From NCBI RefSeq assembly GCF_001540865.1, contig NC_033645.1, positions 2,722,773-2,786,772 on the forward strand: 64,000 nucleotides of DNA. The letters are read 5' to 3'. Of this stretch, positions 1 through 13,598 are shown in pieces. The position numbers were made by a program, and so were the translations under genes. This DNA is from Ananas comosus. Lineage: Eukaryota > Streptophyta > Magnoliopsida > Poales > Bromeliaceae. How positions within the stretch are numbered: the first letter of the stretch is position 1; the number at the start of each line of letters is the position of its first letter. The notes beneath the pieces are model-generated. The model was not told the origin of the DNA, did not search any database, and saw only the letters and a program-made list of their open reading frames with translations.

Positions 1-1042
1 TGGGATAAGGAGGGTGTGCACGCTCTTTCCACTTGTTGTTGGTGGCAATTCTATAATTTATTCAACAATAGATGGTGGTTGCGGATAGAGAAGAAAGAGG
101 GAGCGGGGAAACCCTTGGGAAGCGGGCCTGATGGGGGTCCACTTTTATGACTGACGGCGTCCGTTTTTCTAGAAGGTGCGGGAAGAAGAAAGTGATATTA
201 TTGGCCGACGGCTGCTGCGCGAGCGACGGAGAAGAAACTTCCTCTCCCTTCCGTTTGCGTGCTTGGCGTGCGGTTGTTCCGCACGCGGGATAGACGCGCT
301 CCTGTAAATAGGAGGCGCACTAATAAATCTGTTCTTTTCTTGTGATTAATGCATCCGACCGTACAAAATGAATCAGATCCTTAATCAGATGGCACGGAAG
401 CATCCTTAGGAAAGAAAAATAAATAAATAAAATGTAACAGCCTATGTATTCTATGTGCCGTCTCTCTCAATCAATCACAATGACTCCCTAATACTTACTC
501 ATCCCACCATATTTTATAAAAATTTACTTTTGTATTTGCACGTAACTGCTATATAGAAATACTTCTCTCCGAAGAAAGCCTTCAATGGTTTGTTCTTTTC
601 TCTTTTTTTTCCCTTCTTTTCGTTTTGAGCTGTGAAAATATACATGCAAGAATTCTGCATTTTCCACCAAACTGCAATATAAAATTAGTTTGTTATGTTG
701 ACCATCATTCTCTTTGAAAGTGCAAAAGAGAAAAGCAAAACGCCGAATCACGTCAATCAACCGAAATAACATTAAATAGAAACAATAACATAAACCAAGG
801 AACAGCAGAATGAGAGCATAGATCGTCCACTAGCAATTTAAAATAGGGATCGCATTATGAACTGAAAGAGGATGATTGGTTATGCTGATAGTGTTGTGTC
901 ATAATCATGTTTTTTAACACATTTCTGCAGATACTAATGTTATATTTTCGTGAGCATGTTTGCAGGAACAGCATTAGCATAGCTTTTATAACATAAGTTC
1001 CGCTGCGACTTTTAGATCATGTAACTCGCATTAGCATAGCTT
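1..1042. other. 3' flank of the aminopeptidase gene; no gene recognised
   Basis: No coding region is supported here. The stretch lies downstream of the minus-strand aminopeptidase stop codon at 1043. The first 330 bases are GC-richer than the rest and could be the promoter or 5' region of a gene outside the window, but I see no reading frame that supports this. Bases about 950-1045 contain a short repeated phrase (gcattagcatagctttta) overlapping the 3' end of the coding sequence, consistent with 3' UTR. Confidence 0.4.
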
Positions 1043-4000
1043 TTATGCAGCCAAACTTTTCGAGGCAATCTCATAGACATTCTCTGAGAGTCCATTTGCC
1101 GACATAATCATCTCCAATTGTGCCTGTACAACAGAAAAACAAGACTTTTAAGCAAGTTAAACAGCATAGCATTTTACATGCAGGAGGGAGGATACTTAGT
1201 AATAAAAAAGATGCCACTTTTTGACTGACTTCATCCCAAAGCTAAGCAGAGTATGGAAAAGAAGGAAAAGAAAGAAAAGAAAGGGCAAAAGAGCACAACA
1301 GCTAAGAACAAGCTCACCTTAGCAAGAGTTTGCCTGGTCTCATCATAGCGTCTCCACCTCGAGAAGGCTGACACCATGCGGGAGGCAACCTGGATTTCAA
1401 CACAGTCGAGAAAATTGCAGCAACAAAAATCAGAAATTATTACTAGCAATTCTATTGTCCGTAAAAGGGAGAATAATTATGTGTTGGTTTACAATTGTTA
1501 AGTTCTGAACCCCCATACTCCTAAACTGAAACAAACCTGAGGATTGATCTTGTCAAGTTGTAACACGACGTCACCCAAGAACTTGTAGCCTGACCCATCT
1601 TTTGCGTGGAAATTCACAGGTGATCCGCAGAATCCGCCTATTAGTGAGTAAACCTGAATCACAAGCAAAAATGGTATTGTGTACTTGAACCCAAAAAAAG
1701 AGGGCCATAAACATGATACTAGTAAAAGACAGATTATCACCTTGTTCGGATTGCGTAAATCAAAAGCAGGGTGAGACAACAGCTTTTGAACATTAGCAAC
1801 ATTCCCTGGAATATCTGACATTGCTTGAAGAGCAAACCACTTATTCACAACCTATGATAGAAGAAATGCCAAAAGTTAAATCTGCTGCGCTAACACTTTG
1901 AACAATCAACAAGCAACAAATTAAAAAGTAGTTTTGGGCCTTTTTAATATATGTGAATAGCCCTGAAAAATCATCAATCATCTCCATTCATATATATGCC
2001 CCTTTAAAATATGAATTTTCTTGCAAAGCTGCCGAAAGTGCAGTTTTTGTCACTGACAAAAACTATGTTGGAGACTCATCCAATTCGAGGAGAAAGTTTG
2101 GTTTGGCATTTTAGAACATTTTCAAAGAGCGGCATTCCCCAAAAACTATGGTATACATGCATGAAGTTAAAACTTTTGAAAGTCATATATGGATATGCAC
2201 ATAAATTTCTCAATATTTTCTGAAATGAAACCTGCAATAGAAGGCATGGGATTTAATCTATCAACAAGATTCTTACCAAAAAGTCATCCTGCCACTTGTT
2301 ATAAAAATCAGCAAGGACATCATCCCGGACTTGACCCGGATTTTGGGCAATGGCAGCTAAGGCGGCAAACTGCTCAGTCATATTAGTTGCAGACTTGTAC
2401 TCATTCAATGCAAGTTCAGTGAGCTCCGGCTCATTCAATGATGCCAGATAGGCTACAGGTAATAAAACAGATATTTACATTTAAGTTCACCACCATGAAT
2501 CATTCTAAATCTATCTCTGAAACTAAATTGCAAATTCAACAATAAACATACCAAGAGAGGTGTTTTTCAAAGCCCGACGAGCCATACTTGGATGATCAAA
2601 AACATATGGTTCTGAGCTTCTATTGTTTTTCAGCTAGAAGAAAGTATAATTGTAGTCAGTCACCAAGTGCAGAAATAAAAACAAACTACAAAGAAAGGAA
2701 TCATATCTCAAAGACATAATTCATACAAAAAAAAAGGCAGCACAAAAGGATTGATAAACTCACAGTGGCGAGAAACTCTTCCTTTAGCTGGAGGGCCAGC
2801 TGCTTTTTAATGAAGGTACGAACGGCATGAACAGCATCAGGATCTGCAACTGCCATCATGTCCATAATCTCTCCTTCACCAGGTAAAGTAATGGCCTTTG
2901 AAATAAATTCCTACAAATCCAGGGTAACTTAAAATGTCAGCAAAGAAAATTGGAACCAAATGAGTGAAGCTTGAGAGTTAAGATTAAAGAACACTCTTAC
3001 TTTATCCAAGCTTGAGTTGCACAGGATACTTCTGATCCCATCAACAAAATTTGGGTTGAGAACTAGTGACTTGTTTTGCTGATAGTCGGCTACAAGATTC
3101 AGCATCAACTTGCGTGCTAATACTTGACCAGCCTCCCATCTATTAAACAATTATACAAGCATTATTCTCATAAAAATGACGATATTTTGTTGAATGGAGA
3201 GATATTAGTAGAAGCATACCTGTTGAATTCATCTGAATCATGTGCAAGTAAGAAAAATAGATCACTGTCCATCAGATCAGAATCAAGACGAATTGGAGCG
3301 CTAAAACCTCTCAAGAGTGAGGGAATTGGCCGCTCAGGTATATCAGAGAAAACAAACTCTTCTTCCTTCTGGAGAACAAAAAGATAGTAGTGTGTTTAAA
3401 GCCACTAATAAAAGTTATGGCATAAAAGTCAGAAAAGAAAAAATGAATCCAAATGGCTAGTGTTTTTCTGTGTTGAAAGCTTTCTGTTTGGTGTTTAAAA
3501 TTACTGTAGAACCAAACTGTTACTTTATTCATGATTAACAAAGCTGTCTCACCTATCAATGAATGTGAGGTTTGACAAAAGAGTTCAGATCAATGCCAGA
3601 CAAGATACACAACAAAATGCCTTGTTCACCTATCAACATCACCTTGTCTCTTCAAAATGAATACTTCAACTGATTTGGTGTTGCACAATAAAAATTGCAT
3701 AAAATTTGAAACTTGTACATGAAAAACAAATCAACTCAAATTTAAATCAACAGTATCACTCAAATAAATTAGTTGAAGTGTTAAACTACAGAATATCACT
3801 GCAAGGCATATTATGGGTGACGCAAAATTTTGAGCAATGCTAAACACTAAAATGACATATAATAGACAAGTAGTTTATCACAATTGTGCTTAAACACTCA
3901 TAATTTTCTCACCTTTTTAACTTGAAGTACAGTGGTAAAGACTGGCTGATTGCCGTTTTTGAGTGCCTGCAGATTTCCATTGTTATAAATAAAAGAGAGG

Positions 4001-7000
4001 GGCATATCTTTTCCAGTAGAATCGAGGAGTCCAACAGCAACAGGTATGAGCATTGGTTCTTTCACCGGTTGTCCAGGAGTTGGAGGCACTTCTTGACTGG
4101 TAACATAAGAAGACAAACAAGTAGCTGAGTAGAGGCACAGCACGTAAATCACATTAATAAAGTTTTTGATGACTTAAGTTATAGTCAGCATCCCTTTATT
4201 GAGGAATTGTGGCTTGAAAGCATCAAAATGACTCTAACACTGCTATCATGAATATGTTTCCATTAGGATTTCCACAGATGGAATTAAATCACCTAATCTT
4301 TAATTCTTGCGGAGTATATTATTAAAAATTAGGTGTTCCTCAAGGACAAAAGCTAAATCACATTCATAAAATTTTGAGTGGGTAAAGATATATCCAAGCC
4401 AATGTACGTGAAATAAATAGTAATTAATATTAACCTATTGAAGAAATAGTAACTCAAATTGAAATGAAAAAGAGCACAACAACAAAAAGTCTCTGACATT
4501 ACAGTTGCCATGAAGTACTCGTAAAAAAAGAAAACTTTGTAATTGAACAAAGTTACCGAGGTAAATAGTGATAATGGACGACATAAACTGAATAGATGGA
4601 AGCCCAATAAAAGTAATTAAAAGACAGGCATTAGAAGTATGGACCTGAACTTCAAAGTAAATGTCTGCGCATTAGGATCATAGGAAGTAGTAACCTTAAC
4701 GCTAGGTGTCCCTGCTTGAGAATACCTGTTGTATTCCCAAAATGTAAGAAGAGTTTGAACAAACTGGAAAGAAAAATAGAACAGCGCTGCTACTACCATA
4801 ATAAGAAGTTAGAAAAGTCTGCACTATTTGCATCCCGCATAGCAGCATAGAAGTCTTCACAGGTCACAGCTTGTCCATCATGTCTTTGGAAATAAAGATC
4901 CATGCCCTAAAGAACCAAACAAAGTCAAGAACCTTGGTGAGAAAAAATTAAATACAGGATGACTTTCTGACACCCAAAAAAAAAAGAAGAAAAGAAGAGA
5001 GGAGCAGAGAACCAGTATAGATACGCTATAAGAGAACCAGTATAGATACGCTATCATAGCTAGGTATCAGCTTAGATGATCAAAGGTGACAATAATAGTA
5101 ATGAAAATTATGATTCACTATCAGAAAGGAAGTGACATTCGTTAATTTAATATTAAACTATCTAGGAAAAAAAAGAAATAATAACAAATCACGTACAGTA
5201 AGATGCAGTAAGTTAGAGAGGGAGCAAATAAGAGAAAGGGGAGCATCATGATTATACCTTCCGGAACCCTGAACTCCCAAGCAAGGTTTTGTACATTCTA
5301 ACAACTTCGGCACCCTAATATTTTTCACATATCATTTGCCTCAACAATTCAAATTTAGAAATGAAATAAGGAAATTAATATGGCAAATGATAGAGTGGCA
5401 TACCTTCTCATAAACCTGTAATTGAACAACCGCGGGCACCGGATAATAGAGCATAGCAAGTTCAGAATGAAGAAGGAAATGTCAATGACTGCTAATATTG
5501 ACAACACAGAAAAGAAAAAATAAAAGGAAATATAAAGACGTACCGTAACTGTATGTGAATGACAACTCAGATTGTTAAGCAAAATTTGTCACAAAACAAA
5601 AATCACGGAGACGAGTTAGAAAATAACCATAATAAGTACATAAAAGATTAACACTTAATAAAGTTTTCATATAATTATGAGCTTGGAAACGGATAGCGAC
5701 GAAAAACACCTGTATAGAAGTTGTCCATCTGCCAATCAAATACAGACCAACACATCAAATACCATGTCAGGTGGTGAATAATGAACAACTTCCAGGAAAA
5801 AGCTTCCGAGTATTGAAGTACCAACCTTGATGTATGAATGTGGTCGAACAGGGTGTGCCATCGGGCCAGCATCCTGGAAATTGCAAAGAATTTAATCAGC
5901 ATACTGATCTAGCAGATAACAAATGACAGGACAAGACCCGCTAATATGAGATAAGAATCAAGAAAAAGGAACAGTAAGCTATAGCCAAGTAAAATATCAC
6001 AATAACTAAGAGACACACGGTTAGGAGTCCATGAATGTCGTGAGCTCTTGGACACATGACAAAAAGGAGAATAAACAATTAAAGTTATTCTAGTCTAAGA
6101 AGCCAGAATTTTGTGAAATCTACCCACTTAGATTGAACTTTAGCAGAATAGTTATAGATCATGAAAATACATCTTAAAGTTATTTCAAAGTTAATAGTAG
6201 GTATTAAAAATGGAAATGAATAAACCTGTGGAAACTGGTAATTTCGCAGCCTTGAAACATCAGCTATGCGTTTAACTGTACGACTACCCAAGTCAGATGA
6301 AAATTCCTGCCAACAAGTTATCAGAGGAATAACTCAGGGTTCCACAAAACTGTAGCATGTTATCTGAGGTACGAAATACATGCTAGTGTTAGCAGTACCT
6401 GATCTCTAAAGACGGTCAGACCTTCTTTGAGACTTAGTTGGAACCAATCTCGACATGTTACTCTGTAATCAGATTACTCATTTAATGATGCATTTTGTGG
6501 TGAATATATGAAATTGGAAACTACAATGAAACAGTTTGTGGCTTCTAGCAAACTCATTTAGAATAAAAGGAAAAGAAAGAGCCTATAGTTGTATCTTGCT
6601 GTTAACTTAGTGTAATAGCAGACTCACTTGCGGTACTACAATTTAGCAAGAAAAAGGAAAGAACTATACAATTTAAGATATGACAGAGAAAATTTATCCA
6701 ATAAACATGGATTACATCACAAAGGGTCTTCATGATATTTTTCAGAAAACATACCGATTTCCAGTCCAATTGTGAAAATACTGAAAATCAAACAGGACAA
6801 GAAAAAAATTAGCTTCAATTCAATAAAGTGCCTCAAGTATACAATAGAGAATGTCGAATATTTCTCTAACAGGCCCTACCTCATGACCGATAACTCCCAA
6901 AATTGCAGCATAGTCTCCATCTGAAGCAGTTTCAGGCGATGCTAAGACAAGCTTAGAATTAAATATCTGCACATTTACAATTTAAATACCATCAGTTAGT

Positions 7001-10000
7001 ACAATAAGTTAATTCAACAGTACGTAAATAGGCAGATTAACTTCAGGATTCTTACGTTCAAACTCTTGTTTTCCATGGCCCCCCTGCAAACAACAGAATC
7101 CCAGGTTGTTAATCCATTTTGAAGAAGTTACTAAACATAGTTCATAAACAGAAACTATCACTAATAATGGATAGGACATCATGTGACTGATAAAGCATTA
7201 CTGTAATAATGTATCCATGTTCTGCAACCAAAAAATATTTCAAAACCACACTCAACTTTCTAATTTAATCTCATGGAATCACAGGGAGATAGGTTGAAAC
7301 AGTATAAATATAACCAGCCTTACATGTTAAAATCAGGAACAGCAACAATGTTGAACAAGTCAAGATCATACTCAAGACCAAAAACCTGTTACATGAAGAA
7401 AGTCAAAAACCAAGTAATATCACCAATCTCATAGAGGATAACGCATATATCATTATCACAAATGCGAAATAGGGCAAAAATTTACTAACTTCTTCGTCCC
7501 ACTTCATTGCTGCCTTCAGAGAATACATAGCATGGGCAGTTTTTGGTACATCCTGTGCAGGGGTCCAGATTCTCAATGCTACTTTCCGACCAGAACAAGT
7601 CACAAATGAGTCTTCTCTGCTTTCCAATTGACCAGCAACTAATGCAAACAAATAGCTGGGTTTCTTGAAGGGATCCTCCCAAAGCACATAATGTTTGCCA
7701 TTCTGCAGATATAAGGGACATCACGAAGGTAAAAATAATCATTACAAGGGAATTCCACTACACCTCAACTGTTAATTTAATATCAGAATTTTATGCTTAG
7801 ATCCCAATATACCTCGAGGTCACCTTGTTCTACAAGATTTCCATTTGATAATAGTACCGGATAGAGTGATTTGTCAGCTTCAATCCAACAAGTATATTTC
7901 GCCATCACATCAGGGCGATCCTGGCAATACAATATCACATTTCAAAGGTGATCCTTTGACAGTTTAAGATCAATTTTGTTGTGATGAAGATATGGGCAAT
8001 AACGTCAGTTTTAGTTATTAAAATCTCATGTTAAATTCTTTATTATACAAGACATAAAAATAAAGACCAACCATGCCAATTAAAATAAAAAGTCAAGATA
8101 TGAAAAAACAAATTTCTGTAAAATAGCTAGAGAAATTTATGGCAGATTGATAATCAAGTAGTAGTTTTGCGTCATAGCACAAATTACCTGATAAAAAGTG
8201 ATTTTCCTGAATCCTTCTGCCTCACATTGGGTACAGAAATTACCAGAGGTCTTGTATAAACCCTATAAAAGAAGAAAAAATAAGCCTAAAAGCACCAACG
8301 TATAAGTAATATGGAAATATCGTTTGTACCTCCAAGGATGTATTGTTCTGAGGATATATTTCTGTAATAATCTCCAGTGTAAATGCAGAACTAGGCGGTG
8401 ATGTCAAAGTCAGATAGCGTGAGTCCAATTTATATTCTTCCCCCTAACATAACACAAAGTCAGACAAAAGCATATGTCAGACAAGATGCTGTCTACATAA
8501 TGATCTAAAATAATACAACCTAAATAAGTAATCAGTAACCGTTGGTGGTCTACAATATATCATCCCACAATCATATTATTTGGACAGCCTAATATATACA
8601 CTAGTATTAGCAACTTTCTTGAAACAGGCATTTTAGATCGTGGCCTACCATTCAAGTGCGGTTTCATGGTCACAACAGTCCAAATTGTTACCAAGATGAA
8701 GGGAGCCCAAATTCATGGTAAGACGAGGCTTTATGCCTTGAGGTGTAGAAAAGATCACTATGTCTTTAACCTCTAGTTGACCATGTTAAGATAGCAGTTT
8801 AGTGATTATCTTGCAAACAGAAATAATTATAGGCTGAAGAGCAAGAGTTGTAAGATTACCACCTTCAGCTCCTTGCCGTCAAGTTTGATTGACAATAGCT
8901 TTACGTCACGCCCATGCAGAACCAGAGGACAAGAAATACCTGGCACAAAGAGGAATAATTAAGTAAAAAAGTTTGAACACTACCATATAGTAATTTTTCA
9001 AATGAGCTGCATTGGTTGAACGAGAGGATCAGCACAAAGTGAGCAGTTGTGTGATAATTAAATTAAAGATGACTTATAATACAAAGATAATGCAAAAGTT
9101 TTTTCCACATAAAATGAAACAAACATTTACCTTCAACTCTGGGTAAAACAGCTATTTTTGACGAAACTATAGTTTTGTCTTCGCCAAGCTGAAATCTCAG
9201 ATCCACCTATAGCAGTTTGACATGAAAAAAGAAAATAGGCTTCAGAAATTACATTATCAAACATCCAAGGATGAATGCCAAGGGTAACAACAATTAATCT
9301 GCAGATGCGCTCCTAACACCAAGAGGGTCCACGAAAGCTCCAGGCCCAGGGAATTTAATCACATTTTGATTGATAGTATTTCAATCACAAAGTTCATGTA
9401 AGTCAAAAGAATTTGCATGATCAGGGTTATGAACCAGCTAAATGGTAGTTATACGTCATTGTTAAGTCTTGCTCAGTTGACAAGTAGCAGGTGAGAGTAA
9501 AAATTTCACCAGAATGCACAAACAATTCATTCCCCTAAAATAAATCCACTGTAGCACTGAAATTTTTGTCACAGCATAAAGCAGTAGATAAGTGAATGTT
9601 TATAAAGTTACCGTGTCAAACAGATAGTCAGGCATCTTGTAATCCTTCAAGAAAATCTCTTTTGGAGTATCCATTTCAGGTTCTTCAATTTGGGAAGGCT
9701 GCGGCTTTGTTGCAACTGAACAAATTAATCTCTTGCTGACTAGTTTTACCCTCTGAATCATGTAATCAAAAGATCAACAGAGCCACATATAAGGAGAATT
9801 CAGATTAACAAAAACAAATAAATATGGCTAGGTAACAAGCATATTAGACCATGTAAATTTTCGTCTGATCAAAGAAGCCTATGATAGGAGAGTGACAAAT
9901 TAAGCATGCAATTATAAAGGCACAAGAATATCTCATCATGATTCATTTATGCACTACTAAAAATCAAAATTTTAGCTTACTAATGCTGATTCATGATTGC

Positions 10001-11017
10001 TCTATAAGACGAATGAAATGGAAAAAAATGAAATGAATAGGTACTCACAGGTGAAGACGACAGAACCAGAGATCTCCTCAAATGGGCATCCTATAACCAA
10101 AAAGAGTTAGACATATCATTTCAACCAAGAGAGAGAAAGAGCGAGAGAGAGAGTAAGCCATGGGGTGGTTAGAGAAAAGGATGCAATCTTATATAACAAC
10201 AATCTTACCGCCTTCCTGATGTTCAAATGACTGCTAGAGTGAACTCCCTTTGAGCAACTCTTTATTGGTAAATGTGAAGACAAACTGCGGGTTGTAAGTT
10301 GAAACTGCAAAAAATCAAAGAAAAGCTCTTAAGTAACAATGGGTCAGAAATGGATGTCACTTGAAGAATTCATCCAGACAAGGCCAAAATTTATGCAATC
10401 TGCGACTCTTAAAAGTCACTAGGACAACCAGAAAGCAAACATCTAAATTTTCACTTTTCAGTACTTAAAACATGCAAGGACGAAGCTATTTTGTCGATTT
10501 CACAAAGCGTAAATAGTTTATTCTCAAAGCCAGCACAATGCTGTAACATATTGGACTAAAATCTAATTGAGATTGGGGAACAAAAATGTACGATGATGAA
10601 CACAACACAATTCATTTCAATTCCATCATAATACGCAGTAACATTTATCTGTAGTAAACAATCAAATCCAGAGAAGTCGACTAAGACATTCCCAGTAATC
10701 AATAAGAAAATAATAAGATTGTGTGGTCTCTAATGATGCTTTTAAATCAAACGAAACAGTAATTACTACACTCCTCAAAATTATTCAGATATATTAATCA
10801 AAGGGATAAGCTTCTAAGCACGACCAGAATGAAGAAAAGTAACCTGAAAACACCTCTCGAAACCAAAATAACCTAAAAAAAGCTCCCACTCAACATGAAA
10901 TTTGGATAAGAGCCAAAACAACAGGGTTCAGATGATCACATTAAAGGACGAGAACATGCCCAGAAACCGTGTCTTTACCAAACTCGAACCTTTGCACGGA
11001 ACTATCAAACGAGCCAT
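1043..11017 (-). CDS. Puromycin-sensitive (PepN-type, M1 family) aminopeptidase, organelle-targeted form
   Basis: Zinc metallo-aminopeptidase that removes N-terminal residues from peptides. By hand splicing I find 33 coding exons totalling 2919 nt, a closed frame of 972 codons plus stop. Exons include 10979-11017, 10209-10304, 10049-10090, 9612-9752, 7490-7702, 7056-7083, 6880-6966, 6755-6780, 5826-5873, 5710-5728, 5544-5548, 5404-5415, 5258-5314, 3913-4096, 2277-2452, 1741-1851 and 1043-1123; all boundaries chosen are GT-AG. Visible motifs are the exopeptidase signature GAMEN (7056-7083) and the zinc site [11 protein letters not shown], split between exons 6880-6966 and 6755-6780. I chose the ATG at 11017 because [13 protein letters not shown] matches the transit-peptide start of the rice protein; an in-frame ATG lies 18 nt upstream. 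A later ATG (MDTPKEIF, exon 9612-9752) could start a cytosolic form. This is the class of Arabidopsis MPA1, needed for meiosis, by family knowledge. A non-coding first exon probably ends near 11391. Confidence 0.93.
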
Positions 11018-11500
11018 TTCGAGTGAAACCCCCATCGCCTATTTCTGATAGAAAGAATCCAATCATTCCCCAAATTTTCACAAACACAAAAACCACTAAA
11101 AATCCGAAAAACTGGAGAACTGCAAACCGATTCACATGAAGATAAGTGTTATCCATCAAATTAAAGTGTCAAGTAACACGATATAACTTAGAATCATCAT
11201 AAAAATCCCCGAAAAATGGAGAATAACAAAACTGATTCACACGAAAACAAGTGTTGTAGCCGATTTAAGCAAACTACAGCTTATGATCATCAGAAACTAC
11301 GAAATGAAGGAGAAAACAAGACGATTTCACGAACGACTGGGGCGGTAAACTACGAGGAAATGGGAATCGAAACGCGCATGAGATCGAGATACCTCGGATC
11401 AGAGGCGGAGCAGGAGAGCGGTGGGGAAGGAGATGGAGATCGGTATCGAAAGAGTTTTCGATCCCCCAAACACTTGAGAGGGGATTGGATGGAGGAAAGA
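11018..11500 (-). promoter_or_regulatory. 5' UTR region of the aminopeptidase gene
   Basis: The minus strand here contains no competing reading frame with ATG. A good donor (CCGAG followed by GTATCTCG, about 11390) suggests a non-coding leader exon at about 11391-11500, spliced to just upstream of the MARL start. A pyrimidine-rich run at 11400-11440 on the minus strand fits a plant leader. The exact transcription start cannot be placed. Confidence 0.45.
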
Positions 11501-11787
11501 TAAGTATATTTATTTATAGAATTATAGTCGAGCAAAACGAGGTGAGGTCGCGATAGGACGCAAATGTCCCCACCCGTTAGAGGTACCGGTTAAAAATATC
11601 TTAGGTGAAATATGCAGGAAAATCCCTCAGCTATACGATAATCTAGTACGTGGCCCTAAGCCTTTTTAAAATTTTGCTAAACTTGTGTGAAACTCGTTAT
11701 CAGAACTGGTAGTTCTACTTTGATTTGACTATATGATTTTTAAAACTTTCGGTTCCAAAATTTTGCATGTTAATTTTTTTTTCTTTT

Positions 11788-11887
11788 TTTTTTTTTTGAG
11801 ACTAGATAGCACGCTACCTGCTTCATTTATTAAAGATATGAATTAAGCTATTACTGTGAGGCAACCAGGACCTCGTGAAAAGGGTCC

Positions 11888-11928
<41 letters not shown>
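11788..11928 (-). mobile_element. LINE 3'-end fragment with poly(A)
   Basis: On the minus strand this reads as the 3' tail seen in every LINE copy of the window: an AATGAAGCAGGTAGCGTGCTA-like stretch (about 11806-11835 on plus as its complement) followed by a poly(A) run (poly-T at 11779-11798 on plus). A second A-run of about 37 nt lies at 11890-11926. Only the 3' UTR is left; this is a strongly 5'-truncated insertion. Confidence 0.6.
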
Positions 11929-11930
<2 letters not shown>

Positions 11931-12030
11931 AGTGTTTAGGATTTAGTCAAAGAATGTCTTTTCAAGAATCAGCATGTTAATTTCTTTTGATTTGGGTTCT
12001 TTGATAGCTCTTCTGTTGTAAAATTTCTAA

Positions 12031-13002
12031 GGCCCCGTTTGGATCGCGGGATAAGCGGGGATAACGAAAGTTATCCCCGCTATTCCGCCAAACGGGGTGA
12101 AATTTGGCCGGGATATTTTATCCCGGTCAAACCTTGCTATTCTCGGTTATCCCGGAATAGCAAGGGATTTGCTATTCCACCATTTTGGTGGAATAGTGCT
12201 ATTCCAATGCTTAATTTCAAACTTAATTAAACTTATAAATTGAATTAAACTAAATTATATAAATATAATATGTTATATATTATAATACATTATTTTTATT
12301 ATAAAATTATTAATTGTACTATATTAATACATATTATTTATATTTAAATATTATAATAAAATTTATAATAAATTATATTTAAATATTATAATAAATTCTT
12401 TTTATTAAATTTAAATTTAAGTAGAATTTTTAAAAAATTTATAAATTTATTATAATAAATTATTTTTATTAATTGTTCCCACCACTATTCTTATTTTAAA
12501 ATTTTAAAAATTAAAAATTTAAATTTTTAAAATTTATAATTTATAATCTCAAAATTAAAGTTTAAAATTTAAATTATAAATTTTAAATTTTAAATTTAAA
12601 TTTTGATATTTTAAATTTTTGAAATTTAAAATTTGATATTTTATATTTTTTTTAAATTTAAATATGATCTTAAATTTAAAGTTTGAAATTTAAAATTTAA
12701 AATTTTGAATTTAAAATTTGAGATTTTAAATTTCAAAGTTAAAATTTTAAATTTAGAAATATAAATTTAAAAATTTAAAAATTCAAATTCAAATATAATA
12801 AGTGGATAATATCATTATTTTTTATTTACAAAACCCATTATCTTTTTTATTCCATCTTACCTAACCAAACGCTATTTTTTTTATTCCAGGAATAACCCAA
12901 TTTTCATCCAAACGTAAAATTGATCTAATCCTCGCTTATACCTCAATTTATACCTATCCCTAGAATAGCCACTTTTTTTTTATCCCCGAACCAAACGATA
13001 CC
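12031..13002. mobile_element. Tourist/Harbinger-like MITE, about 972 bp
   Basis: The ends are inverted repeats: GGCCCCGTTTGGATCGCGGG on the left and, on the complement of the right, GGTATCGTTTGGTTCGGGG, both continuing into GGGATAA. The element is flanked by TAA at 12028-12030 and TAA at 13003-13005, the 3-bp target duplication typical of PIF/Harbinger-type elements. The interior (about 12200-12830) is extremely AT-rich with no coding capacity, so it must be non-autonomous. A diverged relative of the interior lies in the MATE intron at about 16580-17000. Confidence 0.8.
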
Positions 13003-13005
13003 TAA

Positions 13006-13598
13006 GTGATCTAGCTATGTGAATTAATATATTTTAATTAAATTTGCTAAAATAAAAACAAATTAATTAACATTGGTATATACCATGTGGATATTATAGG
13101 TATGAATTTTTAGATGTAATGTACAATTTTGGCACCGTAAACTTATGAGGTTCTTCTATCTTTCGGAAAATAATTGAAGTAGAAATTAAAGCTATCTCAC
13201 TTTTCTTTCTACTTTGCTCCTCGTTTACAGCAGGAAAATGTAACCTGCTACAATCTTAAGCACAAAAGTGTACAGCACAATGTGAGAAACAACACTCTCT
13301 CTTGATCATATGCTCCAATATGTAAATGACAACATCTTATTCACTCACCCTTTTGTTCACCATGTGAGGGGAGTTAAAAGAAAAATATAACCACAAAAAT
13401 TTTAAAAACAACAATAATTCTTGCTTTTGTTTTTCCCCCTTCTGCTGATACAATGGCAGAGAGTGTACAATACTAAATATAATAAATAGGGGGTGGGGTA
13501 GAAATAAAATATATCCTCTCAAACTAGTGGCAAGAAGCTGAGAAGGAAGAGCACAAATCTACCAGTCTAATTTCAAACTATTTTCTAATCAGATTATT
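13006..13598. other. Intergenic, 3' flank of the MATE gene
   Basis: AT-rich sequence between the MITE and the MATE stop codon. No coding region, tRNA or recognisable repeat was seen. It should contain the 3' UTR and polyadenylation site of the MATE transcript, but I cannot place them. Confidence 0.35.

Noticed and set aside
9612..9752. MDTPKEIF as the only start of the aminopeptidase
   Set aside because: An upstream MARL-type exon joins in frame through two more exons and gives a transit peptide like that of rice; the internal ATG is kept only as a possible second start.
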